Below are positions 13,675 to 25,497 of a DNA stretch of 64,000 bases, piece by piece. Position numbers and translations under genes: made by a program. The DNA comes from Brugia malayi (Eukaryota; Nematoda; Chromadorea; Rhabditida; Onchocercidae), in the NCBI RefSeq assembly GCF_000002995.4, contig NW_025062475.1:5060528-5124527 (forward strand), given 5' to 3'. Numbering within the stretch: the stretch's first letter is position 1; every line of letters begins with the position of its first letter. The notes under the pieces are model-generated. The model saw nothing but the letters and a program-made list of their open reading frames with translations. It was not told the DNA's origin and ran no database searches.

Positions 13675-16600
13675 ATGATGAAGTCGGCATCTTCTAAAAT
13701 CTCTTATTCGATCAACGATTCACGTTGGTCTGAGGCTGTGGTGGAACCGTATAACTTTATCAATGTTACAGAAGAAATCCAAATGGAATCTTACTTTGAA
13801 AAGCAAGATTGTGGTTAAGTCATTTCAAATATTTAATGTTTAATTATGGTCTTAAATCTTTGGAAGTTGCTTAATTTACAGAAGAATTTTTTGATTTTGG
13901 AGCCAAACTGAAGTTGAAAAGTCACTTGATTATTTAAATATCCTGTAAATCACATTTATTAATTATTTCTTACTTTATTTTGAGTTGTTATTTGCATCTT
14001 CTTAATGTATTTCTACTTTAAATTATACTGACATTCCTAGTGTTGTTCCATTCTTTTTTTAGTTGCTAATTCTTGTGCAGTCGGTTTGTACCATTTTTTA
14101 CTTTATGTTATGTCTTTTTCACTTTGTTATAAATAATTCATTCTTTTTTTTTTTTATCTTGAATATGGATAGCAGTTTTTAAATAACTGTTTTCCAGGTC
14201 TTTCATGTACAATTTGTAAAGCACCTATTGATGAAGATCGAATTGACTTAATAGCACATTATAAATCTGACTGGCATCGGCATAACCTTCATCGGATTTT
14301 GAAAGGACGACCATTGCTCACAGAAGATGAGTTTGAGCAAGCGATGTCCGATGATGGTTGGTTATCAGAAATTTAGTTCGAAAAAAAAGATTCAGAACAG
14401 CTTCAGCTGAATAATTTATTTTAATTAGAAAAAATAGATTACTAAATAATTCTGATTTAAGTTTTTTTTTTTTTTTTTGTTTAATATTGTAAACTAGGTC
14501 TTTTACATTTTATTACGCTTTCACATTATTTTCACATAACTTTATAATGAATGAAATTTAATTTTATGTTAATTAATTTCTCTGTATTTTTTTATCAACT
14601 AGATAATTTTACTGCTTTTTGTTAATTTTGCAAGAATTTGTTATTGCAGATCAGCTGAGCTTATTGGATACGGAAAGTGATGATGAGATAAAGCCATATA
14701 CTGGCGGAGCTCATGCTTATTTCGTAAGCGACGAAATGGTATATTCCATATATCGATGTATTTTACTGAAAAATGAGGTTATATCACGAAATTTGTTCAA
14801 TCGTCCATTGGACTGTGTTATTTTGTTGCTTTCTGCTGGTCATTTCTGTGGTGGAATTTTCGAGAAGTAAGTACTGCCTTAATAGGAATATTTCGTATCA
14901 ACTGTTGGATCAACTGTATCAACTGTTTGGACACTTCTGTAAAAATATTTAAATTTGCATTTCACAAAAATTTTATTTTTATATTGTATTATAGTCTATT
15001 ACCTACGATCTAAGATTCTGGAACATTCTGGTTAAATGAATTTTTATATTGTATTATAGTCTATTACCATTATTACACATGAAATATCAAATAAGTGAAA
15101 TTAGTTTGTGATACATAATTTTCGATTTGAATATACTGTGTCATGTTGCGAGATTTTTAAATTCTTGTTTGAATTTGCTGTTTTATTTTAGTAATAAACT
15201 ATTGGTACACAAGAGTTTCCATCGTTATGTTATCCGAGCGAAACAGGGAACATCACAGTCAGTATCTGATGCACGAGGATCTGCGGCAAAAAGTGCTGGT
15301 GCTTCTGTGAGGAGGTTGAAAATTTTCTTAAAGAGTTTGAAACACTGATTAACATAAACTGCTATTTAACGAGCAATGAGAATGAGCAGGAGACAAATTT
15401 AGTGTTAGAAATGTTTATTTCTTGTCGGTCAGGAACAAGGCACTTGGTTGATTAAATTAGATCTTATGTATTAATGCTTTTTTTTTTTCATTCCCTTTAC
15501 ACTGTTTTTACTTTTTAATATATAAGTAGACGAGACTAGTTGATCGAGAGAGTGGACAGTGGTTATTGGAATAATTGAGTATTTGAATCGATACAGACAT
15601 ACAGTAAATCAATAATCCTCTACCCATCTTTTATTTCTAGTAAATGTTTTAAATGAAATCATTAATTACTGGATCATATATATTGTACATTAATTGTGGA
15701 GTTTTAATGGAGTTGAAATCTTCAAACATCTTTGTTTACTACAAAAAGATAATTGTCAGTCTTTGAGCTGTTTAATTTCATTGCTGTTTGAAGGATTAAG
15801 AAGATATTAACTTCTGTAAACGTTAGAAGTTTCATACTTCGTTTTACAATCTTTAATTTGTACAGATATAACGAAAAAGCTTTAAAAGAAGAAATTCAAT
15901 GTTTGTTAGCAAATTGGTCGAAGTTATTGGAACAAAGTCCATTAATATTTGTGCGTTGTCCAATGTCGTTAAGGTAATACGTTTCTTTTCTTAAAATTAT
16001 TTTAAAAAAGAATAATAGTTTTGGGCTTAAATCTTATGTATTAGTGCTTCTTTTTTTTCATTCTCTTTACACGGTTTTTACTTTTTAATATGTAATTAGA
16101 TGAGACTAGTTGATCGAGAGAGTGACAGTGATTATTGGAGTAATTGAGTATTTGAATCGATACATACATACAGTAAATCAGTGATGTCTCCTTATTATTC
16201 ATTCTTTTACAGCACTTAATGTGCTGATCCTGAAGTAATAGTTGATATTTAGAATTCTGTATTATACATCAAACCCAAATGTCAAACTCGTATACGTGTT
16301 GACCTTAACACTAGTATTGTCATTCATGGCAATTTAATCGCTCTGAACGGCCGAACCGTCAATTAATAATTGCACTAGAAAAAGTGGCTTGAATTAGGCC
16401 TAGTTTTCCCACAAACCACAAAATCATAACAAATCTTATAGCGCCACTCTTATGTCTATTGTCGATATATAGATGGAATGGATGTACTGTCATTTCCTTA
16501 TACTATTACTTTAATAGCATTATTTATTGTTTTATATTGTTTTCTATTCATTATTTGCTTGAATATTCGCAGTTTCATGAAGAAATCGTGCTAAAGAATT

Positions 16601-19025
16601 AAAAATTTTAATTGTGGAGTTTTAATGAAGTTGAAAGCTCATGCAGTGCAGTTCTTTTCTTTTTTTTGTATTGCAGACATGTTTTTTTTGAAGAAACGAA
16701 AAATTTCAAATTACAAAAAGATGACGAACGTTTGAGGACAATACCATTCGAAACACGCCGACCAACGGTAGACGAATTACAGCGAACATGGTCTAGGTTG
16801 AGTATGTTTCCTGGTTTATTTTCTCCTCCACGCCTTTTTTCTCCCTTTTTTTTTTCAGCTCTTGCGGTACAGATTTTTGAGGTTCATTTTGTTTGACTTT
16901 TAAACCTTAAGATACTTTTCAAGGGTCTTTGATCTGCACATTATGATTGTTTAGAATAAATAGCTGTTCCGTGTTAGACAGAACTGGTTAATAGCCGTGT
17001 AGTATAAAATCGCGCCTCCATAAAATTTCTGTTACGTTGATAATGAGAATTAGTTGAAGTCGTTGAAATTTTTCTTTGATGTGTTTACTATTAAATCATA
17101 TTTATAGAAATCATTCGTTCTCACGGGTCAGTAGTTAATTTCAATGAAGAACAAGAAAGACTTAAAAAGCTGCGTAAGAAACAGAAACGATTATTTCGGC
17201 GCAAGGTATCAGGAGTAAATTACCCGTCCAGTGAATCTCTGGAATCAGATAGTGATAATGCCACTGCTGAAATGAATCAACAACAACCTGAAGTAGTGAT
17301 GAATATATCAAATGTAAAATTGTAGTTTTATTCTAGTATATGTTTGTGATGCTTAAAAATTAATTCACTGAAAAAGTGGGAAAAATATGTTTTGGCTGCA
17401 AAAGATTTCAAAATTCTGTTTGATTTCTGACAGCGCGGTAGATTTTTGATCGACTTGCATTGAGGAGCTGCCACTACCGATTTTTCCAAAACCTTTTTTT
17501 CTATTCATTGGGTTTCATTTCATTTTTCGGGATCAAATGCTGAAATTATTGTCAAAGGTTTTGGGTAGAAATCATATATATTTCAGCAAGGAAAACAAAA
17601 TTCGGAACAATGTGAAGCAGTGGTGAATGTTTTGAGCGATGTAAATATCCAGGCTTTGTATGCTTCTATACGTTTAAATTCGGTTTCAAAACTGCATCAG
17701 CTGTTGGAAAGCAATGAGGAAAGCAAAGAAGAATTCTTGAAATATATCCGGGAAGTGAGATTTCCTCCGACTTCTTCAACTTTTCTGCATGTTGTAGCGA
17801 GAAGAGGTGCAGTGGAAATCATGGAAGTACGTATTCAAATATATAAATTTTCCATTTCTTTGATAAGGGATGCCATACATTTTCGTCTGCTTTTATGAGA
17901 GAATTTAAATTGTTCACTATAATTTCCAGGAGCTATTATTGTTAGGATGTGATCCAGCTGTGAAAGACAGTGATGGGAAGGTTCCTTACCAGGTATTTTA
18001 CATCAATTTGTTTGCGAGTACATCATTAATATACTACCCTTATATCGTAGGAAACAAGATCTAAATTTCGGATTTTATCACGTTAGGTCGCCCAAAACCG
18101 AGCGGTTCGTCAAGCGTTTAGCAAATTTCGATCCAGACATCCCGATGCATTCAACTGGAATGTTAGCCAAATACCAGAACTAGCGGTACTGAGTGAAGAA
18201 CAATTAGCCAAGGAGGCAGAAAAAAAACGAATCCAACGGGAAAAAAAGAAGCAACGTGATAAAGTCAAAAGAATTGTCAAACATCAAGAGAAGATAGAAC
18301 AGGTAATGATTTTGCATTTCGTTTTTCAGTAACAGTTTTTCTTTTTAAAGACCACAAGTTCATTACTAATTAACCAATTAATTAATTACTAAAATTACCA
18401 GAGAACCGATTATTATCATTTTTTTTTTTTTAGGAACAACGTCAAAAGTATTTAGCTCTTTCTGATCGAGAAAAAAGGGCTCTCGCTGCAGAACGCCGTC
18501 TTGCTGCATCTTTGCAAAAGGGTTGTCAGATTGTTGAAAATGATGGTAGTCGTTGTTTCAAGGTCAGTTATTATTTGGTGATAAAATGGATCAATTTTTA
18601 CAGACAAGAAATGTAACTACAACTTAAACATATATATCATTACATTAGTTAAATTTTTGATGCATGTTTGAAATTGGGATATTTAACTAATTCAGTATTG
18701 TTGCCACTTTTAGTATTCTAATTGCAATTATTATTAGTCTATTTCTCCTCTTTATAGTGTTAATTACAATTGCTATTATAATTGTCACTTACTATAAAAA
18801 GAGGAAGTAAAAAAACTTAAAAAGAGGAATAAGAGATCTTTTTTTTTATAAAAAGAGGAAGTAAATAATTATAATAATTGTTAATGGCTATTATTAATTA
18901 TTATTTTCTTTTAGTGCGGTGTAGTTTTGATTCCTAAGCATTTTGAATATTGTGATAATCGTTTCTGCTCTCTCGCGTGCCTGCAGCAACATCGACGGGA
19001 ACATCCGCCTCAACTTATATCCTGA
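13675..19025 (+). CDS. ANKZF1: ANKZF1/Vms1 peptidyl-tRNA hydrolase of ribosome quality control
   Basis: Vms1/ANKZF1 releases nascent chains from stalled 60S subunits by cleaving tRNA, and binds p97/Cdc48. Twelve exons join in phase: 13675-13813, 14198-14356, 14650-14866, 15192-15314, 15866-15973, 16677-16801, 17108-17313, 17587-17826, 17930-17992, 18087-18302, 18434-18562 and 18915-19025, for 611 residues. Domains in order are: a zinc finger near residue 50 (CTIC, then two His); the VLRF1 release-factor-like domain, about 115-250, with LLSAGHFCGGIF and RAKQGTSQS, in which Q194 fits the catalytic glutamine; an ankyrin segment, about 370-475 (TFLHVVARRGAVEIME); a Lys/Arg/Glu-rich helix, about 495-560, where the p97-binding motif normally lies; and a C-terminal Cys/His cluster (C573, C576, C588, C593, C597, H601, H605), matching the treble-clef seen in Vms1 proteins. 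AATAAA is at 19084-19089. The first ATG pair is 13675 and 13678. Confidence 0.92.
14977..15069. repeat. Short direct repeat in ANKZF1 intron 3
   Basis: The block TTTTATATTGTATTATAGTC followed by TATTACC occurs at about 14977-15003 and again at about 15042-15068. Confidence 0.8.
15462..15722. repeat. Intronic repeat, copy 1 (ANKZF1 intron 4)
   Basis: The segment starting CTTATGTATTAATGC and running through ACTAGTTGATCGAGAGAG to the GAATCGATACA region recurs in the next intron at 16031-16187 with high identity. A second shared block, TTAATTGTGGAGTTTTAATG, lies near 15690-15722 here and near 16609-16640 in the next intron. Confidence 0.85.
16031..16640. repeat. Intronic repeat, copy 2, with about 400 bases of extra sequence (ANKZF1 intron 5)
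   Basis: The two blocks shared with 15462-15722 are separated here by about 420 bases rather than about 75. The extra piece (roughly 16,190-16,600) is visibly less AT-rich than the intron around it and opens near a short palindrome, CAGCAC then GTGCTG, at 16210-16226. An insertion into a duplicated intron segment would explain this. No transposase or clear terminal inverted repeat was found. Confidence 0.6.
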
Positions 19026-19552
19026 TAATCTTAATACAATAACTTATTTTGCTGTCAGTGGTTATTTTATTATATGTTACTTCAATAAATTTTTTCTAAA
19101 AGTTACGAGAGATCTTTTTTCTGATGTTATTGACACAAGGAATATATATTTCTTAGTTACGATTTCCCTTAAAATTCAATCAAGTCGAGGTTACAAATCG
19201 TAGTCGGTAATAGTTGATGTTTGCAATTTATGAATCATTCTTTTTTTTTTAAGGTGAAAGCAAGTGCTGCACTGCACTAGATCTATTGATTTGTCAATAA
19301 TTTTCGCAAATATCAGCGATTGCTAACCTTCGCATAATTTTTAGGACCTATTAATCACTTCTGTGTTTTATAACTCTTGCTTTAGATTTATTAATGTTAG
19401 TTTTATATTCATATGATGGATGTGAGAAAAATCTTTTGGATGTGTTATATCGGATGATAGTGTTTCTTGACAAATTCGACATTCATATTTTCGTAAACTT
19501 TGATACTTAGCATTTAAAAAGGATTGCCGGTATTTTACCCTGTTCGTTTCAG
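19026..19552. other. Spacer between ANKZF1 and IDI, with poly(A) signal
   Basis: This contains AATAAA at 19084-19089, 59 bases after the ANKZF1 stop. A GTTTCAG acceptor ends at 19552, 38 bases before the IDI ATG, a likely spliced-leader site. At about 0.5 kb this is one of the shortest gene-to-gene gaps in the window. Confidence 0.6.
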
Positions 19553-19590
19553 AAACCTGTCGTTTTTGGAGAGTTTTAACACGGTTTGGG

Positions 19591-21700
19591 ATGTCATCAT
19601 TGGTTAAACTTTTGAAGTAAGTGTTATTTTTCTAAAATTTACTCTGATAGCTTTCCACTCTTATTATGTAACGTATGTAGTAAAGGAATCTAATTAGAAG
19701 TATATGGATGATTTATTCGGTGAAATTTAGTTAATAAAATATGTTAACAGAGTTATATTAACGTTCGAGTGTATAGTGGTTTTTGGGACAGTTGGTGAAA
19801 ACTGCATTCTTATACATTCTGTAAAACGTAAATGGAATAACAATTTCCTTTATTTCAATGTCGAACAGTGATAAATTTGCTTCTCATAACATGTAAAATA
19901 ATTTCACCGGAGAGCTAATATTCAGAATATCAAATTTCTTGACAATCATCCATTTTGAAAAAAAAAAAAACAAAAGCGTGCTTGTTTTTTATAAATCTTG
20001 ATCCTCCAAGTTATTTATGGTTTTTGAGTATAATAAATCCAACTCCATTATTTTGAATGTGGTTTATAAAAGTACATTGAGTTTGGCAAGTTATTTCTTG
20101 TGAATTTCCAAAGCATGCTTTTTTTCTCTGTGTTTCTGCAGGCAGAAGAATAATCTATTCAGACCAGCAGTATTAAATGTGCAGAATAATTATTTGGATG
20201 AACACTGTATCATTGTTGATGAGAATGATAAACCTTTGCGATCTGAATCCAAACGGTTTTGTCACTCAGCCAAAACATGTAAGTTATTGTCATAGGTAAT
20301 TTATGTTTTCTTTATGAATAGATAACAATTCAACTTTAAAGAAATTCGTGTTTTCAGAGTACATTTTTATGCTTGTTGGGTATTCATAGAATATCTCGAG
20401 GGAATTCAGTATTGTACGTATTTGATTTTCTGGTGGAAAATTACTGACAGTATTACTGAATGGGAGTCTGTCTTAGATAATTTTTCTACTATTTTAGTCT
20501 AAATGCTAGTTATACTATGATTTGTTCAGCTGTTTGGCATTTGCTAGTCAGTACATGCACATAATTTTTAGGCTTCGTTGAAACTTGGGGTTAGTTTATA
20601 AGTGTAAGACATTGTTTCAATATTATTCTTATTGAAGCATGAGAATCATTGGGAACTAAGTTCATTATATTGTAAATAATTATTGATATTGCTCATAGGT
20701 TTTTTTGCGAGTTTTATTTTCCTTTCCAGTAACCCTGCATCGTGCGTTTAGCGTTTTTCTCTTTACGGAAAACCACGAAATGATCCTGCAGAAGCGTGCT
20801 GTTCAGAAATTGACATTTCCATCAGTGTGGACAAATGCGTGTTGTAGTCATCCGTTGTGGAACGAAGATGAAATGTGCACTGATGAGAATAATGTTGGAA
20901 TTCGGCGGGCTGCCAGAAGGAAACTTAATCATGAATTAGGCATTCAGTCTGTTGATATTGATCAGATGAAGGTAGGAAAATTTGAAAATTAGTTTTTTAG
21001 TAAATTCTGGACTTTGCTATTATCATCACACTAATGACTAAATAAAGTTTGCTGCAATTTAATGCTCTATTGAAGCTAACATAACACACAACATCACAGA
21101 GCATTACATACACTTAATTTAACTTTAAATTCTCAGTTAAAAAATTATTTATCATTTTTATAAAGCTTCATAAAGGTATGTGTTTAATTCAGGTCATGGG
21201 TCGTTTTTTATATAAAGCAATGCATGATGACAATTGGGGCGAACATGAGATTGACTATGTTATTATTCTACGTGGTTGTAATGTCAAACAAATTAGACCA
21301 AATCCGGAAGAAGTTGAAGCAGTAGCTATTGTTTCATCAATGGAGGAGCTCACTGAAATCTTGAAAAGTGTATTTTTGCCTTTCCTTGAACTCTAGAGTA
21401 TTTATTCAAGGGCACGCTATTTTTGTTGTGAACTTCACTGTTTTTCAATAAAGTACATTCGGTTTGTATATGGTATATATGTGGTGATTTCATCGGTTTT
21501 CTGATTTTCGATTAATGTTTAATGTTTTTACTATATTTATTTTTTATTTTTCCTCAGTGAATTTCATTCCAGGTAGTGAGGCCTCATTCTCTCCATGGTT
21601 CAATTTGATTGTTCGAAACAATTTTTTGCAGACATGGTGGCATGAACTGGATCGTTTGGATGGGTTAAAAGATTTTAAAACGATACATCGACTAAATTGA
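19591..21700 (+). CDS. IDI1: Isopentenyl-diphosphate delta-isomerase (type I)
   Basis: This Nudix-fold enzyme interconverts isopentenyl and dimethylallyl diphosphate, feeding the farnesyl and geranylgeranyl diphosphates used for prenylation, dolichol and ubiquinone. Nematodes do not make sterols de novo but keep this branch. Five exons join in phase: 19591-19616, 20142-20278, 20730-20971, 21193-21367 and 21558-21700, for 240 residues. Diagnostic blocks are LHRAFSVFLFTEN, the catalytic cysteine region TNACCSHPL (C92/C93), the Nudix-like helix NNVGIRRAARRKLNHELGI, and WGEHEIDYVI with the catalytic glutamate region (E152/E154). The C-terminal block is FSPWFNLIVRNNFLQTWW. The exon 4 donor is GTGTAT at 21368, which is needed to reach the last exon in frame. 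AATAAA at 21872-21877 serves the full transcript, and another lies inside intron 4 at 21448-21453. Confidence 0.95.
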
Positions 21701-22328
21701 CTTTGTGTTACTCATCACTATCCATAATTTATTTACAAAAAATTATGAGAAGATCTTAACTACATAAAACAATCATAATGATAGATCTTTGGAAAAATGA
21801 TGGGAAAAGTTGTACATATTTTTAATTTTATTAAGTTTATTATTGATATTGTTACTTCTGCGCCTATAAAAAATAAAAAGCTCAAGATTTGATACTTTGT
21901 TATTACCTATCGTTCAAAAACACGGATTTTATAAAAAATTTCTTCATCTATCCATTTATATACAGCTGTTACCAATTTGTATATTTATTTGCTCGGATGC
22001 ATTTATTTATGTTTCTGTGATTTACCTTTTCATTTACTAAATGATTCAATTTTCTTGAACAAATATTCCTGGATTGTGCTTAAAATTATGAATGGAAAAT
22101 CAAGAAAATATCAAAATGAAAAGAAACCAATTGCATAGTATATTAAATTTCATAGTCCTATAATTATATAACTTCAGTGCAGTACAAGATTAACAATAAC
22201 TTGAAATGTGAAGTGTAGACGACCTTTATATTGACATCTGATTAAGCTTGACTAGTTGTGTGCGTGTTTCAACTATTCGTTTTTATGCATAATTCTCATT
22301 TTAATTTGCACTGAATATGTATTATTAG
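21701..22328. other. Spacer between IDI and SPCS3
   Basis: This holds AATAAA at 21872-21877 for the isomerase gene. An ATTATTAG acceptor-like site ends at 22328, five bases before the next ATG. Otherwise it is AT-rich without coding signal. Confidence 0.5.
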
Positions 22329-22333
22329 GCATA

Positions 22334-23723
22334 ATGCATACGGCCTGGGCACGTGCTAATGCGATATTTGCGTTTGTTCTTTCTGTCTTATCAGCCTTAA
22401 CGTTTTGCGTTTTCGTGTCCACTGTTTGGTTACCGAACTCGGCACCAGTTACTTTATCAGCGAGTAATATTCGCGTGTAAGTTCCTTATTGTCGATTTTT
22501 TTTAATGTCTACTTAGAGTAGCTGTTATATGCCAAACAAAAAGTTTATTTTACCAAAGGTATAGTACCATATTTTACTTATGGGTTGTTAGTCATTTCTC
22601 TGAAGTCCCTACTTTACACTGTGACTTCATTTAGATTTTATCTAGTAATTGCAGAATATTTTGTAAATTTGAGAAACCAGTTCTTAAACAAGGATATCGA
22701 GTTTGATTTCAGGAAGAATTTCGTAGATTATGCCTCAGAGGGTTCACGAAGTGATGTAGTAATGGCAGACCTGAAGATAAAAGTTGATGTTGCTCCCATA
22801 TTTAATTGGAATGTTAAAGAGATCTTTTTATTCCTTGTAGCAGAGTACAGTACACCAAAAGCACCTCTTAATCAGGTACCAAATTTAAAAAAGAAAATGA
22901 AATTTTCTGTTGTATAGGAAAAGAATTTTTCCGTTGCATCTATTAGCATAAGGAGACATTCAAGTAAAAGTAATGAGAATAGGGTATTAGTTCGAGGAAG
23001 ATAGAATTAGTAGGTATTCATCAGAAAGAATGTATGAGGTGCATATTTTTAAAGTTGGAGTAGGGAAAGAGAATGAGAGAGTAATGGGTAGGGGAATGAG
23101 ATGGTAGTTAATTTCTCAGTGGATTATTTTACTTAAACATTTGTGAGTTTAACCACATTACAGATTTTGCAGTTCCTTATACTATTTATTCGTATTTCCA
23201 TGAAGTAAGAGAACTGTGTCAGGGGCAAATATCCGATGTGAAGAAGTTATGTAAGCTAGATTTTATAATGGCAGTAATTGGAGGAGGCACATACCTTAGC
23301 AGATACGTCAGAAAAAGAGTGTATCAGATTAAGGACATGTAAACACTCGTTGTAAAATTGAAGAATGGCAAATATTGGCTTAAGAAAAAAAAAATTATAA
23401 TTTTAAGATAACATATGTAATATATTGGAACATTTTTCAGAATAATTGTAATAGAGTGAATTTTTACTTCTACACAAATTTTCATGCAGATTGTACTTTG
23501 GGATAAAATCTTGAGACGTGGCGACTGGTCGGCAATACACGAAGAGAGCATTACACCAAAATACTACTTTATGGATGATGGTACCAATCTACTAAATCAC
23601 AAAAATGTAACTCTTGTACTGAGATGGAATGTGGTACCGAATGCAGGTTATCTGGCAATTGCACAAGGTGAAGGACAATATCGGGTCGAATTTCCATCCA
23701 GTTATTACAGTGGTCGATTTTAG
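22334..23723 (+). CDS. SPCS3: Signal peptidase complex subunit 3 (SPC22/23)
   Basis: This subunit of the ER signal peptidase is a single-pass type II membrane protein that helps position the catalytic SEC11 subunit for signal peptide cleavage. Three exons join in phase: 22334-22476, 22713-22875 and 23490-23723, for 179 residues, the normal family length. A single hydrophobic span at about residues 10-31 follows a short N-terminus (MHTAWARANAIF). The lumenal part shows family blocks KIKVDVAPIFNWNVKEIFLF, LWDKILRRGDWS, and GYLAIAQGEGQYRVEFPSSY. The first exon starts just after an acceptor-like AG. AATAAA at 24054-24059 lies about 330 bases after the stop. All expected parts of the protein are present. 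Confidence 0.95.
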
Positions 23724-25497
23724 GAGATAATGTTAACATTAAATTTTTGTCTGTGATTATTGTTTTGTTGCTTTCTGTTGGACTTTATTTTTACACATCT
23801 AAATCTGGAATCAACTTACTGCATTACATCTATAACGAAATGACTGATAAATTGTCAGGAGGATTCTTTTTTTTCAGCTTAATCTATTAACATAGCAACA
23901 CATACGCCTCTGCCTTCTTTCTATGTTCAAGAAAAGAATGACTGGATGAAAAAGGAAAGTTCGAATTTGTATTGCTCTATGAATACTCAATTCTCCTCTC
24001 TCATTTCTATACTTTTTAGGCAAATATTTATGAGATATAATTTTTCGATATTCAATAAATTAACAGTATAATGTAAAATGTTCAGCGAATAAACAATTAA
24101 CAGTATAAACATCGTCCATTTTGCATATTTTAATGAACGAACAGGGAGAGAGAGAGAAGAAAGTAAGTATGGCGAGAGATTTTTGTGCTTTCATGTTACT
24201 TCATATCAGTATAGCTAAATTATATTCTTCCAGTAATAAAAGCTTCAATATAAAGTCTTAATGCTAACAACGAATGACCTTAGATCTACTGACATATGTG
24301 TATAAACCTCAAACTTCTCTTAAGTTCTCATCAGTTCCTCACTTAGTTTATAACAATTTTGCCCGGGTGGTATTTTACGGTGTGTGCATCATGTTATGTC
24401 ATTAATTGGTACTTCAAAAAAAAAAAAAAGACTGGGTATGTTTGAAGTCGTAACGTGTACGTTGCTCACAATTTGTTAGTTACTTATTTACAACGTATAG
24501 CTATACAATTATTGGGTAGTTTTTGTTGTTACGGTAACCATGCTATTGCTTCTTGTATTCTTTTTTAAATTTATCAAACATAAATTTATTGGAGATAATG
24601 TGATTATAATGTGTACATCAAATATTTCTATAAACAAATTTTCTCATATGTGTAGAAAGTGTGATATTAGATGAGACAATTGTCGAGAATTTGGAGAGAG
24701 AATTTAAGATACATCGTGTTGTTTACATACAATTTGATGTGTGAAATAAAGCTGTACATATCTGACATTACAATCGGTTGATTAGCGGGTCAAGAATCAT
24801 TATATATTTTGTTAAAGAATAGATTGTAGAGCGTGTAATGATACTGAGATATTGAATTTTTAGAGTACTGGTCAAGATGAAATTGTTTGAAAGATGAAGG
24901 CTAAGAGTGGATGGATTAAAAGTCAAGAGCTAAAGATAATTGCAAACAACGAAAATAAATTGCTGTGTTAATTCTATTGTTCAATTTATCCTTCGTGACC
25001 ATGGTTTGCCTTTTTTTGTGTCTTTCTTTCCTTTTTCTTTCTTCTTTTTCTCTCATATATAATTATTTTCTCACTAAATATCATGTGAATTTAATTCGAA
25101 ATAAGTTATAAATTGAAGAGTTATAGGAGGATGGCTTTAATGGAAGGTTTTAATCGGAAGGTTACATATTTATCAAATATTAGCGAAAAGAAGCTGTTTT
25201 TTCTTTTTGATTTCCCAATTCAAGGAAATCAAACAATTATGTCTTTATCAGAGATAAGTAATGAATGAAACATTGCACTTATATCTACACATACTCATGT
25301 AACACGAAATTCCTCATCCTTGCATTTGCTTATCATTAGACTTTCCATTGTTCACATCATTTCCATTGTTCACATCATTTTGTTCACATTTGTTGAACAA
25401 AAGCTGAAAAAAAACGTAATATTATTTTTGAAGAAAGTATGAACAAAAGTGCATTAAGACATCAAATCATGCTTTTTGAAGTACTGATTTATTTTAG
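23724..25497. other. Spacer between SPCS3 and USP46, probably holding the USP46 first exon
   Basis: Contains AATAAA at 24054-24059, an AG-rich patch near 24140, and a short tandem repeat near 25340. The start codon of the next gene should lie here, because the first exon I can prove (25498) has no ATG. One candidate is an ATG at 25001-25003 directly followed by GTTTGC. Its phase would fit, but nothing else supports it. Confidence 0.4.
25342..25382. repeat. Tandem repeat, two copies of about 18 bases
   Basis: TTTCCATTGTTCACATCA occurs twice back to back, with a partial third copy (TTTGTTCACAT) following. Confidence 0.85.
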
